DNA of 37,128 nt, from the NCBI GenBank assembly GCA_029250825.1, contig JAQXEN010000029.1:1-37128 (forward strand), written 5' to 3'. The notes under the pieces are model-generated. The model searched no databases. It had not been told where the DNA came from and saw nothing but the letters and a program-made list of their open reading frames with translations. The translations under genes and the position numbers were made by a program. This document shows positions 25,580 through 34,140 of the stretch, piece after piece. Source of the DNA: Porticoccaceae bacterium. Its GTDB lineage: Bacteria; Pseudomonadota; Gammaproteobacteria; Pseudomonadales; Porticoccaceae. Each line of letters opens with the position of its first letter. Positions within the stretch are counted from its first letter, which is position 1.

Positions 25580-26023
25580 TCAGCTATCTCGAGCCAATAG
25601 TTTGCACTGCATAAACTCGCTGTGACGCAGGTGCAGCAGATCAGCCACACGGCGAATAATCCCTTCCTCATGCTTGTCCAAATGGCCATCGGCAAAAGCG
25701 ACACGCCACATGGCAGTCATTAGTTTAAGTTTCTTCTCATGACTGAAATGGGCATTGATCTCCTTGGTAAACTGATACAGCGACGTAGCCTCCGAGACCT
25801 CATCGCGAGATAACAGAATCAGCTCATCCACCTGCTCAGAACTCAGCTCTAACATCTGCCCGAGTGTCGCGCTAATCGACTGCAGCTCATCCTCGGCCAG
25901 ATTGCCATCAATAACCATTACCTCAATCAGCAGCGCCGCTGTTGCCAGCTGCTCGCCGCTGAGTGAGTTGTCGTCCGCATCAACTACATTTTTGGCAAAA
26001 AATGCCTTAATTTTAGCAATCAT
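25580..26023 (-). CDS. TerB-like protein
   Basis: A 147-residue all-helical protein of the TerB/tellurite-resistance-like superfamily. It has the paired acidic metal-binding segments VMVIDGNLAEDE and AFADGHLDKHEE. TerB-fold proteins are associated with the membrane and with metal or stress responses; no specific role can be assigned. Its ATG overlaps the tal stop by one base (TAATG), so translation is coupled. It is the last gene of dusA-tal-terB and faces the STAS gene across 45 nt with no strong terminator. Confidence 0.8.
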   Translation of the reverse strand: MIAKIKAFFAKNVVDADDNSLSGEQLATAALLIEVMVIDGNLAEDELQSISATLGQMLELSSEQVDELILLSRDEVSEATSLYQFTKEINAHFSHEKKLKLMTAMWRVAFADGHLDKHEEGIIRRVADLLHLRHSEFMQCKLLARDS

Positions 26024-26988
26024 TAGTTTAGGTCTTTTAGCCAGGTTTCCAGCTTAATCTGGTCGGCGACAAATCCTCGGATACCCTCAGCCATCTTTTC
26101 AGTAGCCATTGCATCCTGATTCAGTTCAAGGCGGAATCCGCTTTCACCACCAAGGCTGTAGTGAATCGTCGAGCCGGTGTCAGCCGGATCCAATCTGCGC
26201 TCCAGAGTGCCGTAATCATCATTCAGCGCCTGCAGTAACTGCGGGCTAATAGTCAGGCGATCACAGCCAGCCAGCTCGGTGATCTCTTCGGTGTTTCTAA
26301 AGCTCGCACCCATAACCACCGTGTTGTAGCCAGTCTGCTTATAGTAATTGTAGATTCGCGTCACCGACTGCACGCCCGGATCATCAGCCGGCTCATACTC
26401 AGTGAGGCCGGTTGAGTTTTTATACCAGTCGAGAATACGGCCGACAAAAGGCGAGATCAAAAAGGCGCCAGCATCCGCAGCAGCCACTGCCTGAGTAAAG
26501 TTAAACAGCAGTGTCAGATTACAGTTTATACCCTCTTTTTCCAGCTGTTCCGCGGCGCGAATACCTTCCCACGTCGACGCCATTTTAATCAACACGCGCT
26601 CACGACTAATACCGGCTTGCTCATAGAGGTTGATCAGGTGACGCGCTTTGGCGATAGAGGCATCCGCATCAAATGACAGGCGCGCATCCACTTCGGTGGA
26701 AACACGACCGGGAATCTGTTCGAGAATTTTTTCACCAAAACCCACTGCCAGTCTGTCCATGCAATCTGCCAGCTGTTCACTGCTCGACTGACGGCCATTC
26801 ATAGTTGTAGAGACAATTGAGTCAACCAGACCTCGGTAGGCGGGCATCTGAGCGGCTTTTAAGAGCAGTGATGGATTGGTTGTGGCATCTTCCGGAGAAT
26901 ACTGAGCAATGGCATCAAAATCGCCAGTGTCGGCAACCACTGTGGTCATCTCTTTGAGTTGAGTGAGTTTACTCTTAGGGTTGCTCAT
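26023..26988 (-). CDS. tal: transaldolase
   Basis: A 321-residue class I aldolase of the non-oxidative pentose phosphate pathway. It moves a dihydroxyacetone unit between sedoheptulose 7-phosphate and glyceraldehyde 3-phosphate. The Schiff-base lysine is Lys135 ([12 protein letters not shown]; Lys132 in E. coli TalB). The N-terminal signature [12 protein letters not shown] is present at 34-45. The length is right for the TalA/TalB class. AGGAG lies 11 nt before the ATG, inside the end of dusA, whose stop is 5 nt upstream. Confidence 0.97.
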   Translation of the reverse strand: MSNPKSKLTQLKEMTTVVADTGDFDAIAQYSPEDATTNPSLLLKAAQMPAYRGLVDSIVSTTMNGRQSSSEQLADCMDRLAVGFGEKILEQIPGRVSTEVDARLSFDADASIAKARHLINLYEQAGISRERVLIKMASTWEGIRAAEQLEKEGINCNLTLLFNFTQAVAAADAGAFLISPFVGRILDWYKNSTGLTEYEPADDPGVQSVTRIYNYYKQTGYNTVVMGASFRNTEEITELAGCDRLTISPQLLQALNDDYGTLERRLDPADTGSTIHYSLGGESGFRLELNQDAMATEKMAEGIRGFVADQIKLETWLKDLN

Positions 26989-26993
26989 GTATC

Positions 26994-27962
26994 TTATGCT
27001 CCTGTTGTCTTCTGTAATGCGGTGCTTAAAACCTCAATTGTTGCCGAGGGTTTATGGGCATTCTCGCTAATATGGCGTCTGAATTGACGGGCGCCTGGCA
27101 TGCCGTGAAACAAACCCAATATATGACGGGTCATGGCATTCAATTTGGTGCCCTTGCTGAGCTCAATATCCGCGTATTGTAGAAACTCTTCAGCGATTTG
27201 TCGCCGCGTTTTTACCCCGTGGCTGGCACCATAGATATCTTGATCTACGCTAGCCAGTAAGTACGGATTGCTATAGGCCTCACGCCCAACCATGACTCCA
27301 TCGAGGTGTTGCAAGTGCTCTTTAGATTGTTCAAGAGTTGTGACACCACCATTGATGATAATCTCCAGCTGAGGGAAATCTTTTTTCAGCTGATAGACGC
27401 GATCATAGTTCAGTTCAGGAATCTCCCGATTCTGTTTTGGGCTAAGACCTTTGAGCCAAGCCTTGCGCGCGTGAACTAAAAATACCTCGCAGCCACTCTC
27501 GGCAACACGGCCGACAAAGTCGCGCAAAAACTCATAGGAATCATAGTCATCTACGCCAATACGGTGCTTGACCGTAATCGGTAAGTCCACCGCCTCGCGC
27601 ATTGCCGAAACACAGTTAGCCGTGATTTCCGCATCCTTCATCATCACGGCGCCAAACATACCGTTTTGCACACGATCGCTAGGGCAACCACAGTTTAGAT
27701 TGATCTCGGCATAGTTATACTGCGTCGCCATCTTGCAGGCCAGAGCAAGATCTTTGGGATTGCTGCCGCCTAATTGCAAGGCTACTGGATTTTCGAAGGG
27801 GTCCGTCTGCAAGTGGTAGGCACTGTCGCCATAAATAATCGCGCCAGTGGTTAGCATCTCTGTATAGAGCATCGTGTGCTGGCTGATTAGGCGCAAAAAA
27901 TAGCGACAGTGGCGATCAGTCCAATCGAGCATGGGGGCAACACAGAATTTGCGGTCAATCAT
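26994..27962 (-). CDS. dusA: tRNA-dihydrouridine(20/20a) synthase DusA
   Basis: A 322-residue FMN-dependent enzyme that reduces uridine to dihydrouridine at positions 20/20a of tRNA. It has the [15 protein letters not shown] start typical of DusA, the catalytic Cys93 in [14 protein letters not shown], and the C-terminal helical tRNA-binding domain ([20 protein letters not shown]). It heads the minus-strand operon with tal. A TATAGT -10 on the minus strand (27995-27990) would give a leader of about 20 nt; no Shine-Dalgarno precedes the ATG. Confidence 0.95.
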   Translation of the reverse strand: MIDRKFCVAPMLDWTDRHCRYFLRLISQHTMLYTEMLTTGAIIYGDSAYHLQTDPFENPVALQLGGSNPKDLALACKMATQYNYAEINLNCGCPSDRVQNGMFGAVMMKDAEITANCVSAMREAVDLPITVKHRIGVDDYDSYEFLRDFVGRVAESGCEVFLVHARKAWLKGLSPKQNREIPELNYDRVYQLKKDFPQLEIIINGGVTTLEQSKEHLQHLDGVMVGREAYSNPYLLASVDQDIYGASHGVKTRRQIAEEFLQYADIELSKGTKLNAMTRHILGLFHGMPGARQFRRHISENAHKPSATIEVLSTALQKTTGA

Positions 27963-28160
27963 TGCTATTAATCATTTGGTGGGCGTCTGACTATAGGGCC
28001 AGTCTGTTAAATTCAGGGCGGAGATTTTACACACTTTTAAGCCGCAGTGCTCTGTTACTGGTAAGGGTTTTTGAGATGGTTTAGTTCAGGCTGGAGTTCA
28101 AATAGGTCGGTCTGATCGGGGGGCTGGTAGGCTGGAAATTGCTTTGGATGAGGGGTTATA

Positions 28161-28186
28161 TTTAAATATCATATATGATATTTAAA
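28161..28186. promoter_or_regulatory. distal HipB operator, perfect 26-bp palindrome
   Basis: The arms are TTTAAATATCATA and its exact complement. The core TATCAT-AT-ATGATA (28167-28180) recurs at 28275-28288. It lies about 70 bp upstream of the hipBA promoter. Confidence 0.7.
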
Positions 28187-28242
28187 GTGTATTTAGATCA
28201 AAATACACTCACTAATGATCACAAAATATCCCCTATTTTTTA

Positions 28243-28271
28243 TTGCTTTATTATCGGGGCAGCAGTATATT
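28243..28271 (+). promoter_or_regulatory. hipBA promoter
   Basis: TTGCTT (28243-28248), 17-nt spacer, TATATT (28266-28271). The start would be near 28278, inside the proximal operator. Confidence 0.6.
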
Positions 28272-28274
28272 ATT

Positions 28275-28288
28275 TATCATCTATGATA
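28275..28288. promoter_or_regulatory. proximal HipB operator
   Basis: TATCAT-CT-ATGATA, the same arms as the distal site, placed over the predicted transcription start, so binding would repress hipBA. The centres of the two sites are 108 bp apart. Confidence 0.7.
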
Positions 28289-28331
28289 TTAAAATGGACA
28301 TTTTAGTTTAAAAGTAATCATTGGTGATAGT

Positions 28332-28667
28332 ATGAGAATCGATTATTTAACCCCGGAGGGCACTGCCCTTACAGAAATGGGCCGCAGGCTGGCGCGGGTT
28401 CGCAAGCAACAGGGCTTCTCTCAAATCCGTCTTGCTGAAGAGGCGGGTGTTGGCGTTGCTACTCTACGCCGTATTGAATCCGGCCAAGATGGCCAGATGG
28501 CCTCATGGCTCAAAATTCTCAAAGCGCTACGCATGACCGCGTCCATCGATGGGTTGCTGCCGGAAACCTTTGACTCACCTATGGCTGAAGTACTTTTCGG
28601 CGCCAAGAAAAGCAACAGGGCAGGGGTGGCTGAGGGAGGGATTCGCTGGGGTGATGAACGAGAATGA
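28332..28667 (+). CDS. hipB: HipB-type antitoxin, XRE family DNA-binding protein
   Basis: A 111-residue antitoxin and repressor. A Cro/C1-type helix-turn-helix occupies about 13-70 (LARVRKQQGFSQIRLAEEAGVGVATLRRIESG). The C-terminal tail is variable, and in known HipB it helps hold the toxin inactive. Two palindromes upstream are its probable operators. The Shine-Dalgarno is weak (GGTGAT). It overlaps hipA by 4 nt (ATGA), ensuring antitoxin is made with toxin. Confidence 0.88.
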   Translation: MRIDYLTPEGTALTEMGRRLARVRKQQGFSQIRLAEEAGVGVATLRRIESGQDGQMASWLKILKALRMTASIDGLLPETFDSPMAEVLFGAKKSNRAGVAEGGIRWGDERE

Positions 28668-29974
28668 CTACTGCGACGGTAAAGCTCTGGGGCACCACTA
28701 TTGGCTATATTGCGATGGACCGCGGCGAGCGCTTTGCGCGTTTTGAGTATGCTCCAGATTTCGAAGGTTTTGGTATAGAGCCTGCACCATTGATGATGCC
28801 AGTGCAAAGCAGGCGTATCTATCAGTTTCCCGATCTGCACCCAAGGTCATTTCACGGCATGCCAGGACTGATTGCCGACAGCTTACCGGACAAATATGGT
28901 CAGCGACTGATCGATGTGTGGCTGGCGCAAACTGGGCGCAATCCGGCAGACTTTAATGGGGTTGATCGTCTCTGTTATACCGGCACTCGTGGAATGGGCG
29001 CTCTGGAGTTTGAACCCTCCGCAGGGCCTGACAAAACTGAGGGTAGATTGCTGGCGATCGAAGATTTAACTGAGCTCGCGTCAATGGCCTTTGCCAGCAA
29101 AGAGGCGCTGAATGCGAGATTTACCGAGGCCAGTTCCAGTGAGGTAGGGGATAAAGAGGCCTTGCTGGATATCTTAAAGGTTGGCACCTCCGCCGGTGGT
29201 GCGCGGGCCAAAGCCGTTGTTGCTTTTAATTCTCAAACCAAACAGGTTCGTTCCGGGCAACTGCATTTGCCCAAGGGATTTGAGCACTGGCTGATCAAGT
29301 TCGACGGCGTAAAATTTAGCGGTGACTGGGGTGTTGCAGATCCCTCAGGCTATGGCTTGCTCGAATACAGTTATCACCTTATGGCTAAAGAGTGCGGCAT
29401 TAATATGATGGAAAGCCGTCTCCTCTCAGAAAATGGCCGCGATCACTTTATGACCAGACGTTTTGATCGCGATGGGGAGGGTAATAAAAAGCTTGTTCAA
29501 ACCTTCGCTGCACTGGCTCACTATGATTACTATGAAAGTGGCTATCACTCCTACGAGCAACTCTTTATGGCCATGAAACGCTTAGATATTCCCAAGCCTG
29601 CCTTCGAGGAACAGTTCCGTCGTGTGGTGTTTAATATTGTCGGCTGTAACCAAGACGATCATGTTAAAAATTTCGCTTTTATGATGGATCGCAAGGGCAA
29701 GTGGGATCTGTCTCCCGCCTACGATCTCTGTCATAGCGAAGGCAGCGAATTTACCCGCAATCATCAACTCAGTATCAATGGTAAAACAAACGACTTTGAT
29801 CGCGGTGATTTAAAGCATCTAGCACAATATGCCGGCCTGCCGCGGGGTAGTGAAAAACAGATTATTCAGCGCACGGTGGAGGCCTTTTCGACTTGGCAGG
29901 CAATTGCCACTGATCTCAGTATTCCTGCCAAGTTACAAAAACATGTTCTGGGTACCCTGCGATTAAAAATATAA
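28664..29974 (+). CDS. hipA: HipA-type serine/threonine kinase toxin
   Basis: A 436-residue toxin kinase. In E. coli HipA phosphorylates glutamyl-tRNA synthetase and causes growth arrest. The N-terminal HipA domain carries YTGTRGMGALEFEP. The Gly-rich loop GTSAGGARAK (174-183) has Ser176, aligning with autophosphorylated Ser150 of E. coli by its spacing to Lys183. The catalytic loop is CNQDDHVKNF (Asp331, Lys335, Asn336) and the metal-binding Asp354 is in AYDLCHS. All catalytic residues are intact, so the toxin looks functional. The length matches E. coli HipA (440). HipA homologues vary in target, so the substrate is not certain. Confidence 0.92.
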   Translation: MTTATVKLWGTTIGYIAMDRGERFARFEYAPDFEGFGIEPAPLMMPVQSRRIYQFPDLHPRSFHGMPGLIADSLPDKYGQRLIDVWLAQTGRNPADFNGVDRLCYTGTRGMGALEFEPSAGPDKTEGRLLAIEDLTELASMAFASKEALNARFTEASSSEVGDKEALLDILKVGTSAGGARAKAVVAFNSQTKQVRSGQLHLPKGFEHWLIKFDGVKFSGDWGVADPSGYGLLEYSYHLMAKECGINMMESRLLSENGRDHFMTRRFDRDGEGNKKLVQTFAALAHYDYYESGYHSYEQLFMAMKRLDIPKPAFEEQFRRVVFNIVGCNQDDHVKNFAFMMDRKGKWDLSPAYDLCHSEGSEFTRNHQLSINGKTNDFDRGDLKHLAQYAGLPRGSEKQIIQRTVEAFSTWQAIATDLSIPAKLQKHVLGTLRLKI

Positions 29975-30128
29975 AGCCCAAACTTGATACTGATTGCTAG
30001 AAAGGCAGGATTGCTTTAGGTTGCACCTATCAAACAGCGGGCCGGATCTTAAAAAGAGCTCGATGCAACAGGCACAGAGGCCCTCTCTAGGGTGATCAAG
30101 TGCACCAAGAGTTATAGAGGCTGTCCCA

Positions 30129-31076
30129 ATGAAACTTATTACCGGTCAGAGAATTCTCAGCACAGTTAGCAATATTGGCCCTGGACTGAGTCGCTCGCCG
30201 CTCAAGTCTTTTCGATTTATCTATGACAGCTTTGATCAGCTATTTGGCAGCGGCTCTCGATCAGATGTCACCACGGAGGACAGATCAATCGATGTGGGTG
30301 CCCGTGAACTGGGCATTAGAATTTACCGGCCTAGCAAAGCTAAGCCCAAGCTAACCATGATCTACTTTCATGGCGGTGGCTACGTGATTGGTGGATTTAA
30401 AAGTCATCATGGCTTTTGTAGCCTATTGGCGAGTGAGGCCAATATAAACCTTATTGCAGTGGATTATCGACTAGCACCTGAGAGTCCATTCCCTGGCCCA
30501 TTACAAGATGGTTTGGACGCTTGGAACTGGGTGATAGATCATGCCACGGAGCTGGGTATTGCCCAGACCCAAATTGGTATGGGTGGTGATAGTGCTGGGG
30601 GCAATTTGACCGCGGTATTATCCATGCAGACTTTCGGTGATCTCTTGGACGGGGACTTAAAGGTAGCGCCAGCGTTTCAATTTTTGCTCTATCCTTGGGT
30701 CGATATGAGTGGTGAGTCAGATTCGATTCGGCGTTTTGCTAAGGGTTTGATATTGACCGAGGAAACTATGACCTTTTTTCGCGACTCCTATTTGCCCAAA
30801 GAAATGGAACCACAGGCTATCAAAACCAGCCCGATTCTCTGTGAGGATATGAGCGCAACGCCAAATACATTGATGGTGACCGCGGAATACGATGTGTTGA
30901 GAGATGAAGGTCTGGCCTTTGTGGATAAGTTGCAACAGGCACAGGTGTCGGTATCTCATCTTCATTTGCCAGATTGCACCCACGGGTTTATCTCGACGGG
31001 CAAATTTAGCCCAGCAACGCGCAAACGTTTAAAACAAGTCGCCGCTATGTTTGATACATATGCAACCAATCTCTAA
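30129..31076 (+). CDS. alpha/beta hydrolase, HSL/acetyl-esterase type
   Basis: A 315-residue esterase of the hormone-sensitive-lipase family. The oxyanion-hole motif HGGG is at 81-84. The catalytic triad is Ser155 (GGDSAGGN), Asp255 (EYDVLRDEG) and His285 (CTHGF). There is no signal peptide, so it is cytosolic. AGAGG precedes the ATG by 8 nt. The family cleaves small acyl esters, and kynurenine formamidases of the alpha/beta type share this fold. Because of the cluster to its right, a formamidase role is a possible inference but not supported by a specific motif. It is convergent with the Lrp gene. Confidence 0.85.
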   Translation: MKLITGQRILSTVSNIGPGLSRSPLKSFRFIYDSFDQLFGSGSRSDVTTEDRSIDVGARELGIRIYRPSKAKPKLTMIYFHGGGYVIGGFKSHHGFCSLLASEANINLIAVDYRLAPESPFPGPLQDGLDAWNWVIDHATELGIAQTQIGMGGDSAGGNLTAVLSMQTFGDLLDGDLKVAPAFQFLLYPWVDMSGESDSIRRFAKGLILTEETMTFFRDSYLPKEMEPQAIKTSPILCEDMSATPNTLMVTAEYDVLRDEGLAFVDKLQQAQVSVSHLHLPDCTHGFISTGKFSPATRKRLKQVAAMFDTYATNL

Positions 31077-31103
31077 TAGAGTGAGTAGCTTTATTTAACC
31101 GCC

Positions 31104-31125
31104 ACTTTTTCGCCCTGTAAAAAGT
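31104..31125. terminator. possible hairpin terminator between convergent genes
   Basis: Stem ACTTTTT/AAAAAGT (31104-31110, 31119-31125) with an 8-nt loop. Outer arms AACC/GGTT (31097-31100, 31129-31132) can also pair. It is AT-rich and therefore weak. It touches the lrp stop codon. Confidence 0.35.
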
Positions 31126-31622
31126 TAGGGTTTAATAAGCTTAGGTGAGCGATGAGCCATGGTCTGATTGAGAATAATGGTCGACTCTATATCTTCCACC
31201 TGTTCTACAGTGGCCAGCTTGTCCTTTAAGAACGATTCAAATGTCTTCAGGTTTTTTGTCACTACACGCAGTGCATAATCATGCACGCCGGCCAGAACAC
31301 AGCACTCCAATACCTCCGTAAATTCCCCGATCGCCGCTTCAAATGAGGCTGCATTGCTGGAAGTGTTTTTATTTAATTTTATAAACACAAAGGCCGAGAC
31401 GCCAATGCCCAGCATGCTGTGATTTAAGCGCGCCGTATACTGCTCGATAAGGCCGCTCTGCTCCAGTTTACGCAGACGCCGCAGACAGGGAGTCTGGGAC
31501 AGATTGACCAGAGCCGAGAGTTCGGCATTACTGATCCGCGCATTGGCCTGCAGAGCATTGAGAATCTTGATATCGGTATTGTCGAGGCTGATGTTATCTG
31601 TGCTCTGGGTGTTTGGGGGCAT
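31125..31622 (-). CDS. Lrp/AsnC family transcriptional regulator
   Basis: A 165-residue regulator from the ATG at 31622 (a TTG two codons earlier is less likely). The N-terminal AsnC-type helix-turn-helix (about 17-65, NAELSALVNLSQTPCLRRLRKLEQSGLI) is followed by the RAM effector-binding domain (about 75-160), which binds amino acids. It is divergent from the PrnB-like/kynureninase-like operon. The same arrangement is known for KynR, the Lrp-type regulator next to kynBAU, so it probably senses tryptophan, kynurenine or a related amino acid. A perfect TATAAT on the minus strand (31660-31655) is a likely -10. Confidence 0.9.
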   Translation of the reverse strand: MPPNTQSTDNISLDNTDIKILNALQANARISNAELSALVNLSQTPCLRRLRKLEQSGLIEQYTARLNHSMLGIGVSAFVFIKLNKNTSSNAASFEAAIGEFTEVLECCVLAGVHDYALRVVTKNLKTFESFLKDKLATVEQVEDIESTIILNQTMAHRSPKLIKP

Positions 31623-31670
31623 AATCAACTCAATATTATAAAAAATAGAGTCTTATTATACAGATTGCGC

Positions 31671-31680
31671 CCCTATAGGG
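31671..31680. promoter_or_regulatory. palindrome CCCTATAGGG, candidate Lrp-type operator
   Basis: A perfect 10-bp palindrome between the divergent genes, flanked by AGTCT (31649-31653) and AGACT (31681-31685) as an outer inverted repeat. It overlaps the expected -35 region of the lrp promoter. Confidence 0.4.
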
Positions 31681-31689
31681 AGACTATTT

Positions 31690-31713
31690 GGCCGAAAGCG
31701 TTATCGGCCTTTT
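31690..31713 (+). terminator. terminator-like hairpin in the leader of the PrnB-like operon
   Basis: Stem GGCCGA/TCGGCC (31690-31695, 31704-31709) with an 8-nt loop, then TTTTG. It lies about 50 nt upstream of the first gene, so it may be an attenuator if transcription starts upstream. The rightward promoter is not clear. Confidence 0.4.
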
Positions 31714-31763
31714 GTTACTATTTATTTATTCGGAAACCGCCAGAAAAATAGGTAGAACAGCTC

Positions 31764-32987
31764 ATGACCGAGAAAGCTAAGGCCCTTGATCAATGGATTC
31801 GCAGCGATTTTAGAGAGATCAATACGGCACTAGAAGAACTTCATTTTAGCCAGCCGAATCGACTGCCTGACGATGCCCTAGGCGGCGCTTTAAAGCAGCG
31901 CTTGGCGGAAGAGGGCAGAGCCCTGATCAGCGAGCTACTCGATGAAGGCAATACAGACGAAGGTTTTGATAGCGGTTTCGACCTGCTCGGCAATGTGGGT
32001 TTTTATATGGGCGCCTGCCGCCGCCATGAAATCACTGAACCCTCCAGAGAAACCCGCTCACCCCTTCAGGAAGCCTCGGCGCTGGCAATGCAGTTAGGTG
32101 CCTCTCTAGGTGTGATTCCACGTTTTGCCTCCAGTCATTTGGAGACCCACAACCGCGCGATCAATGGTGTCTACAAAACCTTCACCGATCTTGAAGACGA
32201 AAAGCTGTTTCTCGATTACAACACCCGCAGTGTGTTTGCCTTTATCCGTGCCTCAGAGGCGCTGCGCCAGATCCTGCCCCTCGGCGTCTCCCACCCGGTA
32301 ACCTACGATCTGCTGCTGAGCGCCAAACAGTCTCTTGAAGAGGTCTATGCCTACAACCAAGAATTATTTGAAAAGCTCGATGTGGATCGTTTCTTTTATT
32401 GCGTCAGGCCCTATTACCGACCTCACCGTGTAGGGCTCCACGAATATCGCGGCGCCAATGCCGGGGATTTTTCCGGGATCAATGTGATCGATCTATTGCT
32501 CGGTCTGTGCCGCGCCGATGATCCCTATTACTCGCAACTACTGGTGGATAAGTTCTTATTTATGCGTCCGGATGATCAGTTGGTATTGCGGGATTGTATG
32601 CGCCGAACCAGTTTGCTCGATAGCTTTTTAGATAGCTGTTTAGGCAGCAGTTCAGAAAGCGGTTTAGACCGCTTTTCACAAAGTAGGGAGGCGGACAAAA
32701 ATCAGCCCTGCATAGAAAAAAACCTCAGGCTATTTTTACAGGTCTGTCATGCCCATGGCCAGACCGCGCTGCAGCATCACGAGCAGTTGGTGAATAAATT
32801 TATTCAGCGACCTGCGGATGACGGCGCACTTACCGAGACTCAGGGTATTACCGCCAGCGGCCCACCTTTGCCAGTATTATTAAAAAGTCTTCGTAAACTC
32901 TGCGATATGCGCTGTGCGGCGGATGTGGGAGGCGAGTTTAAAACTCGTCATAAAGATATTGAATACCTTAAAGGCTTGTTGCTATGA
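31764..32987 (+). CDS. PrnB-like (DUF1864) protein, IDO/TDO superfamily
   Basis: A 407-residue protein resembling the PrnB/DUF1864 family. PrnB is a heme protein structurally related to indoleamine and tryptophan dioxygenases and acts on a tryptophan derivative in pyrrolnitrin synthesis. Visible family-like segments are LLGNVGFYMGACRRHEI, RGANAGDFSGINVIDLLLG and HAHGQTALQHH (329-339). The last is a plausible source of the axial heme ligand; I cannot prove it. It has no signal peptide. A Ser-rich insertion (about 283-310) separates the two conserved parts. It overlaps the kynureninase-like gene by 4 nt. The pairing suggests ring opening of a tryptophan-like substrate followed by side-chain cleavage. 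Confidence 0.7.
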   Translation: MTEKAKALDQWIRSDFREINTALEELHFSQPNRLPDDALGGALKQRLAEEGRALISELLDEGNTDEGFDSGFDLLGNVGFYMGACRRHEITEPSRETRSPLQEASALAMQLGASLGVIPRFASSHLETHNRAINGVYKTFTDLEDEKLFLDYNTRSVFAFIRASEALRQILPLGVSHPVTYDLLLSAKQSLEEVYAYNQELFEKLDVDRFFYCVRPYYRPHRVGLHEYRGANAGDFSGINVIDLLLGLCRADDPYYSQLLVDKFLFMRPDDQLVLRDCMRRTSLLDSFLDSCLGSSSESGLDRFSQSREADKNQPCIEKNLRLFLQVCHAHGQTALQHHEQLVNKFIQRPADDGALTETQGITASGPPLPVLLKSLRKLCDMRCAADVGGEFKTRHKDIEYLKGLLL

Positions 32988-34078
32988 ATCCATTTGTTGC
33001 CCACGAGGGAATCTATATGCTGAGTCATTCTGTGGGGCTGCCGGGGGTGGGGGCAGAACAGGCGGCGAGCAATGCTTTTTGGCAGCCGTGGCAGCGTGCA
33101 GATGGCGATATTTGGACACATTGGCTGTCGGAGGTTGAAGCTTTTCGTCAGCAGTTGGCAGTCCTGTTAAACACCGAAATGGCCAATATATGTCCCCAGA
33201 CCAGTCTCTCCAGTGCGGTGTCCAAAATTATTTATTCGTTGCCGAAACCCAGAGAGCGGCGGGTTATTTTATTAAGTGAAGAGGACTTTCCATCAATTGC
33301 CTTTGCCCTTCAAAAAACCACCCATCTCGGCTATCAACTCAAGTTTATTCCTGAGGATACTGACACCTCGGATCTGACCCACTGGGATCAGCAGATGAGT
33401 GATGATGTTGCCATGGTTCTGGTGACTCATGTGCAGTCTAATAATGGACGTCAGCTACCGGTGCAACAGATCACTGAGCTGGCGCGCGACAAAGGTATTC
33501 TATCCCTTGTGGATGTGGCTCAGTCAGCGGCTATTATTCCCATCGATCTGCAGCAATGGCAGGCAGACTTTGTTGTTGGTTCCTCGGTTAAGTGGATTGG
33601 CGGTGGCCCGGGGGCGGCGTTTCTATGGATTAAATTGGAGATGATCGACCAGTGTCAGCCGGATAATGTCGGCTGGTTTTCCCATCAGAACCCCTTTGAA
33701 TTTGATATCCATCATTTTCGCTATGCCACCGACGCACTGCGGTTTTGGGGCGGCACGCCCTCCGTCTATCCCTATGCTTTGGCGACCAATAGTCTGGCTC
33801 ATATTAATACTGTTGGGGTGGAGAGCATTCGCGAGAATAATATTGCGCTCAGTAACAGCATTATTCAGGCCATACCGGCTTCGGTATTAATATCACCCCG
33901 TGCAGTGTCAGAGCGCGGAGGCACCCTGATTCTAAATTTTGGCCAATATCAGCCTAAGGTTATAAGTCAACTGAACGAGTGTCAGGTGCATTTTGATGCT
34001 CGGGCCAAGGGGATTCGGCTGTCGCCTCATAGCTGTAATACTATGGCGCAAATAGACAGGTTAATAAGCTGTTTTTAA
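32984..34078 (+). CDS. kynureninase-like PLP enzyme (aminotransferase class V fold)
   Basis: A 364-residue PLP enzyme, shorter than KynU (about 416). The PLP lysine is Lys203 in SSVKWIGGGPGAAFLW, close to the kynureninase HKW-GGPG-AF pattern. Upstream is the cofactor aspartate in LVDVAQSAA. ERGGTLILNFG near the C-terminus resembles the substrate-carboxylate arginine segment. Kynureninase releases anthranilate and alanine from kynurenine. The ATG overlaps the previous stop (ATGA), so the two enzymes are coupled. A desulfurase or another class V lyase cannot be excluded, but the GGPG motif favours kynureninase. Confidence 0.75.
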   Translation: MNPFVAHEGIYMLSHSVGLPGVGAEQAASNAFWQPWQRADGDIWTHWLSEVEAFRQQLAVLLNTEMANICPQTSLSSAVSKIIYSLPKPRERRVILLSEEDFPSIAFALQKTTHLGYQLKFIPEDTDTSDLTHWDQQMSDDVAMVLVTHVQSNNGRQLPVQQITELARDKGILSLVDVAQSAAIIPIDLQQWQADFVVGSSVKWIGGGPGAAFLWIKLEMIDQCQPDNVGWFSHQNPFEFDIHHFRYATDALRFWGGTPSVYPYALATNSLAHINTVGVESIRENNIALSNSIIQAIPASVLISPRAVSERGGTLILNFGQYQPKVISQLNECQVHFDARAKGIRLSPHSCNTMAQIDRLISCF

Positions 34079-34086
34079 TTCAAATT

Positions 34087-34115
34087 TTGCAACACGGAGA
34101 GGACAATAATAATGT
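34087..34115 (+). promoter_or_regulatory. candidate promoter for phoD-like gene
   Basis: TTGCAA (34087-34092), 17-nt spacer, TAATGT (34110-34115), giving a start near 34122, about 20 nt before the first ATG. Confidence 0.4.
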
Positions 34116-34140
34116 AATCTAGATCCATAAACCCTCATCC

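Larger units (their letters stand above)
27963..28331. other. 369-nt dusA-hipB intergenic region
   Basis: The left 180 nt carry the dusA leader and otherwise nothing I can name. The right half is AT-rich and holds the hipBA control region: two operators and a promoter, listed separately. The drop in GC is typical of acquired toxin-antitoxin modules. Confidence 0.65.

Noticed and set aside
28161-28186. Insertion-sequence terminal inverted repeat
   Set aside because: No transposase is nearby, and the same core recurs beside the hipBA promoter, which fits an operator.
30717-30983. Minus-strand frame over the esterase
   Set aside because: It lacks a Shine-Dalgarno and overlaps the catalytic part of the esterase gene.
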